Shown piece after piece: positions 1 through 7,225 of a stretch of DNA of 10,258 nt. The notes below the pieces were generated by a model, which was given only the letters and a program-made list of their open reading frames with translations, searched no databases and was not told where the DNA came from. The translations under genes were made by a program, and so were the position numbers. The stretch is from Lachnospiraceae bacterium (lineage in GTDB: Bacteria > Bacillota > Clostridia > Lachnospirales > Lachnospiraceae), in contig CAAGFJ010000014.1 of the NCBI GenBank assembly GCA_900769115.1, positions 1 through 10,258 of the forward strand, in the 5' to 3' direction. Position 1 is the stretch's first letter; each line of letters begins with the position of its first letter.

Positions 1-200
1 CGTAAATATCGGTTGCAAGGATATAACATCTATCATAAGCAGGTACTTCAGAACCGCCGGTACTTGGCGAGGTATTTTCGAGCCTAGTACCGCTGCGTGT
101 GATGGGTAGCGAGAGCGTGCCTGCGTTGATATGTTATATCCCAAACAACCGATTCATAACCTAGATGTTTCGCACGTCCGTCACTTACGCTGTGCAAGGG
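1..200 (+). repeat. Dispersed intergenic element, left copy (noncoding, structured)
   Basis: Noncoding stretch directly downstream of the fabV stop. It shares two blocks with the minus strand of the right end of the window. The first is a hairpin at 58-92 (consensus ACTTGGYGAGG...CCTAGT). The second is a 20-nt 3' tag at 181-200, TCACTTACGCTGTGCAAGGG, whose exact reverse complement lies at 10080-10099. The AAAAG four bases after the tag is also shared. Between the blocks the two copies differ in sequence and length. The pattern fits a family of dispersed intergenic repeats or a structured RNA family, and the tag marks its 3' end. I infer the plus orientation because it allows U-G wobbles in the stems. 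It carries no convincing reading frame, and the element may extend beyond the left edge. Confidence 0.6.
10..151 (+). ncRNA. Candidate structured RNA within the left element
   Basis: The region closes on itself. CGGTTG at 10-15 pairs with CAACCG at 146-151, and GGATATAACAT at 19-29 pairs with 131-141, giving 17 base pairs around one small internal loop. Inside are three further pairings. AAGCAGG (37-43) pairs with CCTGC-G-TT (120-127). The hairpin CGGTACT (58-64) pairs with AGTACCG (86-92). GGTAGC (105-110) and GC-G-TGCC (115-121) close a GAGA tetraloop of GNRA type at 111-114. The 120-127 pairing partly competes with the tetraloop stem. I do not recognise a named RNA family, and no promoter is evident before the left edge. 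It could be a transcribed RNA or a palindromic DNA repeat. Confidence 0.4.
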
Positions 201-209
201 TAAAAGAAT

Positions 210-1373
210 TTATACGGGTACGTCCTGTGTATAATCAACACCTTCCACCCGGAATCCAAACATCTGATAGAAATCATTCCAATATCCTTCCGTATCTGCC
301 ACCTGCAACAGATTATCACTATTGATTTCCTTCCAGATATCCATAACTTCTTTCTGAACATCTTCCCGCATTTCCCAGTCATCTACATGGATCATGCCAT
401 CCTGCTGTGTCTTTACACCATCCGTACCATATACATTCTCGTTGTACAAGCGGTACATCTGCTCGATACAGCCCTCATGCAGATTCTTTTCTTTCATCAC
501 CTTATATAAGACAGAAAGATATAACGGTACAACCGGAATTGCTGCACTTGCCTGTGTTACCAAAGCTTTATTGACAGATACATATGCCTCAATATCATGT
601 GTCTTATACTCCTTTGTAATCTCTATCGCAGTCTTAGACAAATGATTCTTTGCCTGTCCGATTGTACCATCGTGATAGATTGGATAGGTAAGAACAGGCC
701 CAATATATGAATAAGCTAATGTCTTAGCATGATTCTCTAATACACCTGCTTCCTCTAAGGCACAGATCCAATCCATCCAGTCTTCACCACCCATAACCTT
801 GATTGTTGACTGAATTTCTTCTTCGTTAGCACAGGAGATTGTCGCCTCTCCAATCGTATTGTCCCGCAGATTCCAATTCTTCTGGGTAAATGGCTCTCCC
901 ACAGTCTTCAAGCAGGATGAGTATGTTGTTCCATCCGCCGTTGTTCTTCTTGGGGATGCCAATGAATAGACAACCAGATCCACCTTTCCCAGATCCTTAC
1001 GTATCAGATCAATAACCTGTTGCTTTACCTCAACAGAAAATGCATCACCATTGACAGATTTGGCATAGATTCCTGCCTGTGCTGCCGCTTCATCAAATGC
1101 CTGTGTATTATAATATCCTGGTGTCGCAGTACGCTTACCACTTGCTGGCTTGTCAAAATAGACACCGATTGTGGCTGCACCCATACCAAATGCTGCCGTA
1201 ATTCTGGATGCCAAGCCATATCCGGTAGAAGCTCCTATCACCAAAACCTTTTTTGCTCCTGCAATTGTACCTTGCTTTTTCACATACGCAATCTGTGACT
1301 CCACATTCTTCTTACAACCAACCGGATGCGCTGTTGTACAGATAAATCCTTTTACTTTAGGTTCTACAACCAT
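210..1373 (-). CDS. fabV: trans-2-enoyl-CoA/ACP reductase (NADH), FabV/Ter family
   Basis: Reduces trans-2-enoyl thioesters to acyl thioesters with NADH in the cytoplasm. Family members serve as the last step of type II fatty acid elongation or as crotonyl-CoA reductase (Ter) in butyrate formation; the sequence alone does not say which. The product has 387 residues, within the usual range for the family. A Rossmann nucleotide-binding motif GASTGYG sits at residues 47-53, and the active-site Y-x8-K is Tyr233 and Lys242 (YHDGTIGQAK). The FabV-typical N terminus KGFICTTAHPVGC is present. The frame is open 24 codons further upstream (to 1445), but ATG 1371-1373 is preceded by a well-spaced AAGGAGA and begins where the family begins, so I chose it. 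It follows carB on the same strand, with a carB terminator between them, so it is probably transcribed separately. No FabT- or FapR-like operator is evident. Confidence 0.95.
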   Translation of the reverse strand: MVVEPKVKGFICTTAHPVGCKKNVESQIAYVKKQGTIAGAKKVLVIGASTGYGLASRITAAFGMGAATIGVYFDKPASGKRTATPGYYNTQAFDEAAAQAGIYAKSVNGDAFSVEVKQQVIDLIRKDLGKVDLVVYSLASPRRTTADGTTYSSCLKTVGEPFTQKNWNLRDNTIGEATISCANEEEIQSTIKVMGGEDWMDWICALEEAGVLENHAKTLAYSYIGPVLTYPIYHDGTIGQAKNHLSKTAIEITKEYKTHDIEAYVSVNKALVTQASAAIPVVPLYLSVLYKVMKEKNLHEGCIEQMYRLYNENVYGTDGVKTQQDGMIHVDDWEMREDVQKEVMDIWKEINSDNLLQVADTEGYWNDFYQMFGFRVEGVDYTQDVPV

Positions 1374-1465
1374 ACTTTGTTCTCCTTTTCTTTTCCTGAT
1401 AACGGATCCTTGCAAATTGGTACATAGATACTGAAATATATCCATTCACAATTACTTTCATCCTC

Positions 1466-1511
1466 AAAACAAAGAATTGCGGAATTCACATACTGTTTCT
1501 TCCGCAATTCT
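1466..1511 (-). terminator. Rho-independent terminator of carAB
   Basis: A perfect 12-bp stem, AGAATTGCGGAA at 1473-1484 against TTCCGCAATTCT at 1500-1511, encloses a 15-nt loop. Read on the minus strand it is followed by TTTGTTTTG. It begins about 20 bases past the carB stop, so it should end the carAB transcript before fabV. The U run is interrupted, so some read-through is possible. Confidence 0.8.
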
Positions 1512-1531
1512 AATACATCCTGTAATACCTG

Positions 1532-4500
1532 TTACAGCTTACAGATATCTACCAACGTTAAATGCTCTTTGTTTGCTTTCTCTAATGAAGTAAGCAATGC
1601 ATCTGCTGTATCTAAGCTGGTAAGCACCGTAACACCTGTCTCAATTGCATGACGACGGATAATGAATCCATCCTTGCTTCGCTCAATACCCTGTGCCGGT
1701 GTATCAATAACCAGGTCAATCTCATGGCTTAAGATTAAGTCTAACAGGTTTGGTGATGGCTGTTCTACCTTGTTAATTGGTTTTGCAGGAATACCGTTTT
1801 CATTTAATACACGACAGGTACTTCTTGTTGAATAGATCTCATATCCTAACGCTGCAAAACGTTTACCAATCTCAACGGCATCCAATTTATCCGAATCTTT
1901 TACGGTAAGTACCATCTTTTTATGTTTTGGAAGATCCACTCCGTTGCCAAGGAATGCCTTATATAATGCTTCATTAAAGTCCTTAGCAATACCTAAGCAC
2001 TCACCGGTTGATTTCATCTCAGGTCCAAGGCTGATCTCAGCTCCACGCAGCTTCTCAAAGGAGAATACCGGCATCTTAACCGCATAATACTCACTCTCTG
2101 GCTGCAAGCCCGGCTCATAACCAAGGTTACGAATCTTCTCACCGATAATTACCTTAGACGCAAGGTCAACGATCGGAATACCAGTTACCTTACTGATATA
2201 TGGCACCGTTCTGGATGAACGTGGATTCACCTCAATGACATATACCTCATCCTGATATACAATGAACTGAATATTGATCAGACCGATAACATGTAAGCTC
2301 GTTGCAAGCTTTCTGGTATAATCCTCTAATACTCTCTTCACCTTGTCAGAAAGACTTCTGGCCGGATATACGGAAATACTGTCTCCGGAATGGATACCTG
2401 CACGCTCTACATGCTCCATAATACCCGGAATCAGGATATCCTCGCCATCACATACTGCATCTACCTCAACCTCTTTACCCATCAGGTACTTATCTACTAA
2501 GATCGGATGCTCCTGAACCGTACGGTTGATAATATCCATAAACTCAACGATATCTTCATCGCTGATTGCAATCTGCATACCCTGTCCACCTAATACATAG
2601 GATGGTCTTACAAGTACCGGATAACCTAATTCATTAGCAGCCTCTAATGCTTCTTCACAAGTAAATACTGTCTTACCTGCAGGTCTTGGAATACAGCATT
2701 TCTCAAGAATCTCGTCAAACAACTCTCTGTCTTCAGCTGCATCTACATTCTCAGCGGAAGTACCAAGAATCGGTACACCCATCTTAAGCAAATCCTCGGT
2801 CAGCTTAATTGCTGTCTGACCACCAAACTGCACAACCGCTCCATCCGGTTTCTCCAGATTCACAACTGCTTCTACATCTTCCGCTGTCAACGGCTCGAAA
2901 TACAATTTATCTGCGATATCAAAGTCCGTACTTACCGTCTCCGGGTTATTGTTAATAATGATCGTCTCGTAACCACTCTCTGAAAGCGCCCATGTACTGT
3001 GCACAGAACAGAAGTCGAACTCAATACCCTGACCGATACGGATTGGTCCGGAACCTAATACCAACACTTTCTTTCTGGTGCGGGTTGCATCTACCTCACA
3101 CTCGCCATCATAGCATGAATAATAATATGGTGTACTTGCCTCAAACTCAGCCGCACAGGTATCAACCATCTTATATGCCGGATGAATATCATAAGAGAAG
3201 CGAAGATCATGAATCTCTTCCTTGGTCTTGCCTGTAATCTGTGCGATCACTTCATCCGGGAATTCAATACGTTTTGCCTCAAACATTAACTCTTTTGTCA
3301 ACTCTTCTGTTGCAAGACGTTTCTCCATGTTGACAATATTCTCAATCTTATCTAAGAACCACAGATCAATCTTTGTAATATTCTGAATCTCTTCTAATGT
3401 AATACCACGACGGATTGCCTCTGCCACTACGAAGATACGACGGTCATCCACACGATGTAACTCCTCATGGATCTCCTCAATCGGACGATCTCCCAGATCT
3501 TCATAAATTAAACTGTTCACATGCTGCTCTAACGAACGAAGGGCCTTCATCAAAGCGCCTTCAAAATTAGTACAGATACTCATAACCTCACCGGTTGCTT
3601 TCATCTGTGTAGTCAGTTTACGGCTTGCCTTGATAAATTTATCAAATGGAAGTCTTGGAATCTTAACAACACAGTAATCAAGTGCAGGCTCAAAACTTGC
3701 ATAAGTCTTACCCGTAATTGCATTCTTGATCTCGTCCAAATGATATCCTAACGCAATCTTTGCAGACACCTTTGCAATTGGATATCCGGTTGCCTTTGAT
3801 GCCAAAGCAGACGAACGGCTTACACGCGGATTAACCTCGATAACACAATATTCAAACGAATCCGGGTTTAACGCAAACTGTACGTTACATCCACCGGTGA
3901 TCTTCAACTCAGAAATGATATTAAGAGCAGAACTTCTCAACATCTGATACTCTTTATCTGCCAATGTCTGGGATGGTGCTACAACGATAGAGTCACCAGT
4001 ATGCACACCAACCGGATCTAAGTTCTCCATGTTACATACACAGATTCCCGTACCATTTGCATCCCGCATTACCTCGTACTCAATCTCTTTCCAGCCTGCG
4101 ATACAACGCTCTACCAAAACCTGTCCTACACGGGAAAGGCGAAGACCATTCTCTAAGATCTCTACGAACTCTTCCTCGTTAGCAGCAATACCACCACCGG
4201 AACCACCTAATGTATACGCTGGACGAAGAACTGCCGGATAACCGATCACTTTAACGAAATCCAATCCATCCTCTACATTGGTTACAACCTTAGATGGTGC
4301 AATCGGCTCTCCAATCTTCTCCATTGTCTTCTTGAATTCATCTCGATCCTCTGCCTTCTTGATCGTCTTAGCAGAAGTACCGATTAATCGAACATTATGC
4401 TGACGAAGGAATCCGGATTCCTCTAATTCCATTGCAATATTAAGAGCTGCCTGACCACCTAATGTAGGTAAGATACTGTCTGGTTTTTCCTTGATAATAA

Positions 4501-4729
4501 CTTTCTTAACAATCTCCGGTGTCAAAGGCTCAATATATACTTCATCTGCAATATTCTTGTCCGTCATGATTGTTGCCGGATTCGAATTGATCAGAATAAC
4601 GAAAATTCCTTCTTCTCTCAATGCACGACATGCCTGTGTACCAGCATAATCAAACTCTGCAGCCTGTCCAATTACAATCGGACCGGAACCAATAACTATA
4701 ACCTTCTTAATATTCGGATTCTTTGGCAT
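1532..4729 (-). CDS. carB: Carbamoyl phosphate synthase, large subunit
   Basis: Makes carbamoyl phosphate from bicarbonate, two ATP and ammonia delivered by the CarA glutaminase; the product feeds pyrimidine and arginine synthesis. At 1065 residues it is full length. The two homologous synthetase halves are clear. The first carries GSGPIVIGQAAEFDYAG near residues 14-30 and the ATP-grasp loop LGGSGGG at 174-180. The second carries GSGPIRIGQGIEFD at 559-572 and LGGQG further on. The metal-ligand motifs IEVNPR occur in both halves (297-302 in the first). The oligomerisation region lies between about 400 and 550. The C-terminal 130 or so residues form the MGS-like allosteric domain where UMP and ornithine bind in characterised relatives. 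The start codon overlaps the carA stop in TAATG, and GGAGGTG (4738-4744) inside the end of carA serves as ribosome binding site, so the subunits are translationally coupled. Confidence 0.98.
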   Translation of the reverse strand: MPKNPNIKKVIVIGSGPIVIGQAAEFDYAGTQACRALREEGIFVILINSNPATIMTDKNIADEVYIEPLTPEIVKKVIIKEKPDSILPTLGGQAALNIAMELEESGFLRQHNVRLIGTSAKTIKKAEDRDEFKKTMEKIGEPIAPSKVVTNVEDGLDFVKVIGYPAVLRPAYTLGGSGGGIAANEEEFVEILENGLRLSRVGQVLVERCIAGWKEIEYEVMRDANGTGICVCNMENLDPVGVHTGDSIVVAPSQTLADKEYQMLRSSALNIISELKITGGCNVQFALNPDSFEYCVIEVNPRVSRSSALASKATGYPIAKVSAKIALGYHLDEIKNAITGKTYASFEPALDYCVVKIPRLPFDKFIKASRKLTTQMKATGEVMSICTNFEGALMKALRSLEQHVNSLIYEDLGDRPIEEIHEELHRVDDRRIFVVAEAIRRGITLEEIQNITKIDLWFLDKIENIVNMEKRLATEELTKELMFEAKRIEFPDEVIAQITGKTKEEIHDLRFSYDIHPAYKMVDTCAAEFEASTPYYYSCYDGECEVDATRTRKKVLVLGSGPIRIGQGIEFDFCSVHSTWALSESGYETIIINNNPETVSTDFDIADKLYFEPLTAEDVEAVVNLEKPDGAVVQFGGQTAIKLTEDLLKMGVPILGTSAENVDAAEDRELFDEILEKCCIPRPAGKTVFTCEEALEAANELGYPVLVRPSYVLGGQGMQIAISDEDIVEFMDIINRTVQEHPILVDKYLMGKEVEVDAVCDGEDILIPGIMEHVERAGIHSGDSISVYPARSLSDKVKRVLEDYTRKLATSLHVIGLINIQFIVYQDEVYVIEVNPRSSRTVPYISKVTGIPIVDLASKVIIGEKIRNLGYEPGLQPESEYYAVKMPVFSFEKLRGAEISLGPEMKSTGECLGIAKDFNEALYKAFLGNGVDLPKHKKMVLTVKDSDKLDAVEIGKRFAALGYEIYSTRSTCRVLNENGIPAKPINKVEQPSPNLLDLILSHEIDLVIDTPAQGIERSKDGFIIRRHAIETGVTVLTSLDTADALLTSLEKANKEHLTLVDICKL

Positions 4730-5802
4730 TATTTAGACACCTCCATCATATTCATAAACTCATCAAACAGGTAATTGGTATCCAAAGGACCTGCACAGGC
4801 TTCCGGATGGAACTGGACGGTCTGTACATTCTTTCCAAGATAATGAACACCTTCTACTGTACCGTCATTAACATTCACAAAACTAACCTCTGCGATATCA
4901 CGGTCAATCGTAGATTCCTTTACCATATATCCATGATTCTGTGTAGAAATGTACACTTTACCAGTCTTCAGATCCTTAACCGGATGATTCGCTCCACGGT
5001 GTCCATATTTCATTTTCTCTGTATCCGCACCATTTGCTAATGCTAACAACTGGTGTCCTAAACAAATTGCAAAAATCGGTACTTTAGTTGCAAATAACTT
5101 CTTAATCTCTTCGATCACACCAACATTGGTCTTAGGATCTCCAGGCCCATTAGTTAACATAATTCCATCTGGCTTTGCTTCCAGAATAGTCTCTGCTTTC
5201 GTGTAAGAAGGATATACCGTTACATCACAGCCTCTCTTTGTCAGTTCACGAATGATATTCTTCTTTGCACCGAGATCAATGACTGCAACCTTGAATCCTT
5301 CTCCCTCAAAATGCTGAATCTCTTTACAGGTTGTAAGACGAACCACATCACCAATCTCATATTCTTTGAGCTTCGGAATTACTGCCTCTAAGTTATAATC
5401 CTCATCTGTTGTGATCATTCCCCGCATGGTTCCTTTCTCACGAAGGATCTTCGTAATGGCTCTGGTATCTACTCCTTCAATTCCGGTAATCTTATTATCT
5501 ACAAGGAACTTCTCTAATGACTCCTGATTTCTGAAATTACTTGGAAGCTTTGCAATCTCTCTTGTGATAAAACCAGACTGCCAAGGCTTATCTGCCTCCA
5601 TATCTTCAAAACAGATTCCATAGTTACCAATCAATGGATATGTCATACACACTGCCTGCCCGGCATAAGAAGGATCTGTTAATACCTCCAGATAACCTGT
5701 CATCGATGTGTTAAATACAATCTCACTGATAATTTCTTCTGTACAGCCAACGCTTTTACCCTCAAAAACATGACCGTCTTCCAGGATTAGAAATGCTTTC
5801 AT
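4729..5802 (-). CDS. carA: Carbamoyl phosphate synthase, small (glutaminase) subunit
   Basis: Hydrolyses glutamine and passes ammonia through a tunnel to CarB. The product has 357 residues, as expected. The N-terminal CPSase small-subunit domain (about 1-150) is followed by a class I glutamine amidotransferase domain. Its nucleophile is Cys247 in AICLGHQ, and the other catalytic residues are His332 and Glu334 in QFHPEA. The oxyanion-strand motif NGPGDP is at 218-223. The start is ATG 5800-5802, with AAGGAAGG at 5808-5815 as ribosome binding site. It is the first gene of the two-gene carAB operon. A promoter and a leader of about 100 nt precede it, suggesting control at the leader level. The operon has no pyr or arg neighbour in this window, so its pathway link cannot be read from context. 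Confidence 0.98.
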   Translation of the reverse strand: MKAFLILEDGHVFEGKSVGCTEEIISEIVFNTSMTGYLEVLTDPSYAGQAVCMTYPLIGNYGICFEDMEADKPWQSGFITREIAKLPSNFRNQESLEKFLVDNKITGIEGVDTRAITKILREKGTMRGMITTDEDYNLEAVIPKLKEYEIGDVVRLTTCKEIQHFEGEGFKVAVIDLGAKKNIIRELTKRGCDVTVYPSYTKAETILEAKPDGIMLTNGPGDPKTNVGVIEEIKKLFATKVPIFAICLGHQLLALANGADTEKMKYGHRGANHPVKDLKTGKVYISTQNHGYMVKESTIDRDIAEVSFVNVNDGTVEGVHYLGKNVQTVQFHPEACAGPLDTNYLFDEFMNMMEVSK

Positions 5803-5903
5803 ACGTACCTTCCTTTCCGATTTTTGCCCAAAAAAAAAACCACTAATAAAACCTATACTTATCCGATAGGCGGGCTTTTTCTTTCTCTATATGTTCTCAA
5901 ATT
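5803..5903 (-). promoter_or_regulatory. carAB 5' leader with hairpin and U10 tract
   Basis: About 100 untranslated bases lie between the likely transcription start and carA. On the minus strand they contain GCCC, then a small hairpin CCTAT/ATAGG with a 9-nt loop followed by TTTTATT, then a run of ten T, then GGGC, which can pair back with the GCCC. The first hairpin plus U-rich tail resembles a weak intrinsic terminator. The GCCC/GGGC pairing would be an alternative fold. I do not see a PyrR-binding consensus with confidence, and no T-box or known riboswitch core. A pyrimidine- or arginine-responsive attenuator is a reasonable guess only. Confidence 0.35.
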
Positions 5904-5909
5904 GTAAAG

Positions 5910-5938
5910 ATTCTAACACACTTTTTTCTCTTTTGCAA
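5910..5938 (-). promoter_or_regulatory. Predicted sigma-A promoter of carAB
   Basis: On the minus strand TTGCAA (5933-5938) and TAGAAT (5910-5915) are separated by exactly 17 bases, close to the housekeeping consensus. The promoter lies just past the queH stop at 5946, so carAB is transcribed on its own even though queH precedes it on the same strand. The predicted start is near 5903. Confidence 0.65.
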
Positions 5939-5945
5939 CCCCTTT

Positions 5946-6608
5946 TTATGATTCTGAAGCATGTTTTTGTTTTCGTGCAATCTCCTCTTCCTTACTATAT
6001 TTGCATCCACAAAAATCCTGCCGGTATAAATGGTACTGCTCCGACAACTCAATCGATCTCTTATACCCGTTTTTCTTCTTAAAATCAGCATATAAATACT
6101 CCACATCCAGTTGTTGCATCAACTGTTCTCCAATCTCATTTAACCACTGTGCATTTTTATATGGACTGATTGATAACGTCGTGGTAAAAAAATCAAACCC
6201 CTTTTCTTTCGCCAATAATGCTGTACTCTGCAATCGAAGCTGATAGCAGGCATAGCATCTTTTGCTTCGTTCCCCAAGGTTTTCCAATCCCTTTATTGCA
6301 TTGTCAAACTGCGACGTACAGTATTCCCCTTCTATAAAAGATACCGGATATCGGGTCGGAAGTTCTCCGATCAACCGTTTTTGCTCTGCAACCCTTTTAT
6401 CATACTCATCTTTTTCAGATATATTGGGATTATAATAATAAATCGTTATTCTGAAATATCTGCTTAAATATTCTAAGACATAACTAGAACACGGTGCACA
6501 ACAACTGTGTAATAACAATGTCGGAACTTCACCTGTCCGTTCGACAGTCTGTTCAATTTTTTGAAGTGCCTGATTCAATTTTAGCTGAAAGTTTATATTT
6601 ATTTGCAT
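5946..6608 (-). CDS. queH: Epoxyqueuosine reductase QueH
   Basis: Performs the last step of queuosine synthesis, reducing epoxyqueuosine to queuosine in the wobble position of tRNAs with GUN anticodons. It is the non-B12 replacement for QueG. The product has 220 residues. The family's cysteine signature is complete: HSCCAPC at 34-40, RCYAC at 117-121 and CGC at 200-202; together these bind the iron-sulfur centre and redox disulfide in characterised QueH. FTTTLSISPYKN (141-152) is also typical. The frame is open to a TTG at 6638 and an ATG at 6629. I prefer ATG 6606-6608, because CGGAG lies 6 bases upstream and the others have only weak GGTG/AAGG signals. No other queuosine gene is nearby. An ATP-rich or preQ1 riboswitch signal is not seen upstream. 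It is probably monocistronic. Confidence 0.93.
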   Translation of the reverse strand: MQININFQLKLNQALQKIEQTVERTGEVPTLLLHSCCAPCSSYVLEYLSRYFRITIYYYNPNISEKDEYDKRVAEQKRLIGELPTRYPVSFIEGEYCTSQFDNAIKGLENLGERSKRCYACYQLRLQSTALLAKEKGFDFFTTTLSISPYKNAQWLNEIGEQLMQQLDVEYLYADFKKKNGYKRSIELSEQYHLYRQDFCGCKYSKEEEIARKQKHASES

Positions 6609-6692
6609 TTTTTTCTCCGTATTATTCATATTCACCAATCACAAAACCTTGTCTATTATATAATTTGATGCATTTTTGTGCAGAATTACTAG

Positions 6693-6721
6693 TTGACTTT
6701 GTGTACAATAAACAATATACT
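6693..6721 (+). promoter_or_regulatory. Predicted strong sigma-A promoter of the 77-codon gene
   Basis: TTGACT (6693-6698) and TATACT (6716-6721) are spaced by 17 bases, each one mismatch from consensus. The predicted start near 6728 leaves a leader of about 70 bases before the AGGAGGTG of the downstream small gene. The surrounding AT-rich intergenic stretch also has to serve divergent queH, whose own promoter is less clear (a TATAAT-like box on the minus strand near 6655-6660). Confidence 0.7.
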
Positions 6722-6798
6722 ATTATCAAAAGAACATATATAATTATGTATAAGTTATGACGATTTGTCAAATTATTTTTAAGCAGGAGGTGTCTCAT

Positions 6799-7032
6799 AT
6801 GACAGTCGAGCAGGCAGTTAAGAAATATAAGTTAGAACCACTTAATGTATATACAGCCAAGGCAAAAGCAAAAGAATTGAATGTCGAAGAAGTTTTATAC
6901 ATGAACGTTCAGAAGAACAAATACGCTTACATCGTTAAGGATGGTGCCAGAGGATACGTTCTTTATCAGGATGAGATGAGCTTTTATACTAAGATGTACA
7001 AAGGTCTTAAGATGACTCCATTAGAACCATAA
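6799..7032 (+). CDS. Small conserved-looking protein of unknown function (77 aa)
   Basis: I do not recognise this protein. It has 77 residues and is soluble, rich in Lys and Tyr, with no signal peptide, membrane segment or cysteine. The N-terminal 30 residues look helical (EQAVKKY, AKAKAKELNVEEV). The rest reads as short strands (YAYIVKDG, GYVLYQ), so a small alpha/beta fold is plausible. The frame is open to an ATG at 6757, but the perfect AGGAGGTG at 6785-6792, 6 bases before ATG 6799, fixes the start. A near-consensus promoter upstream and a strong terminator downstream make it a monocistronic and probably well-expressed unit. The ideal signals and clean frame argue that it is a real gene rather than a chance frame. 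Function cannot be inferred from its neighbours. Confidence 0.85.
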   Translation: MTVEQAVKKYKLEPLNVYTAKAKAKELNVEEVLYMNVQKNKYAYIVKDGARGYVLYQDEMSFYTKMYKGLKMTPLEP

Positions 7033-7081
7033 GTGTACATATTATAATTCAGAGTATTCCAGCTCTTTATAAATCGAATGC

Positions 7082-7131
7082 AAGAACTGTTAATGAAGGA
7101 ATCATTTCTACCAATTAACAGTTCTTTTTTA
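7082..7131 (+). terminator. Rho-independent terminator of the 77-codon gene
   Basis: A perfect 13-bp stem, AAGAACTGTTAAT (7082-7094) with ATTAACAGTTCTT (7114-7126), has a 19-base loop and runs straight into a TTTTTT tract. It lies about 50 bases after the stop at 7032 and isolates this gene from the membrane protein downstream. Confidence 0.9.
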
Positions 7132-7164
7132 TGATTAACAATCTATTCCAGAATAATCTACTCT

Positions 7165-7218
7165 CTCATTTCTTATACTATTTCTAATGACACAGTATTC
7201 TGATTAATAAGAAATGAG
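7165..7218 (+). promoter_or_regulatory. Inverted repeat covering the ribosome binding site of the membrane protein gene
   Basis: CTCATTTCTTA (7165-7175) and TAAGAAATGAG (7208-7218) are perfect 11-bp complements. The right arm includes the start of the GAGG ribosome binding site for ATG 7226. In a transcript starting upstream of 7165 this hairpin would mask the site. A TATACT at 7174-7179 could instead be a -10 box, but it has no convincing -35, and such a transcript would lack the left arm. The role is uncertain. Confidence 0.4.
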
Positions 7219-7225
7219 GTTATCC

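Noticed and set aside
1..200. 5S rRNA, tmRNA, SRP RNA or RNase P RNA at the left edge
   Set aside because: None of the invariant sequence signatures of these RNAs is present, despite the strong secondary structure.
131..325. 64-codon plus-strand frame overlapping the left element and the end of fabV
   Set aside because: It runs antisense into fabV, has no ribosome binding site, and half of it is the palindromic element.
5829..5839. T10 tract as a reiterative-transcription site like E. coli pyrBI
   Set aside because: Slippage control needs the tract at the transcription start. The recognisable promoter starts about 65-70 bases earlier, and no usable promoter places the start at the tract.
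5821..5885. Plus-strand terminator (CCTAT/ATAGG then GGGCTTTTT)
   Set aside because: No plus-strand gene ends here. The same bases form the carA leader on the minus strand, which is the likelier functional reading.
6639..6798. preQ1 riboswitch upstream of queH
   Set aside because: I see no matching aptamer core on the minus strand, and the space before the start is mostly promoter-like AT-rich sequence.
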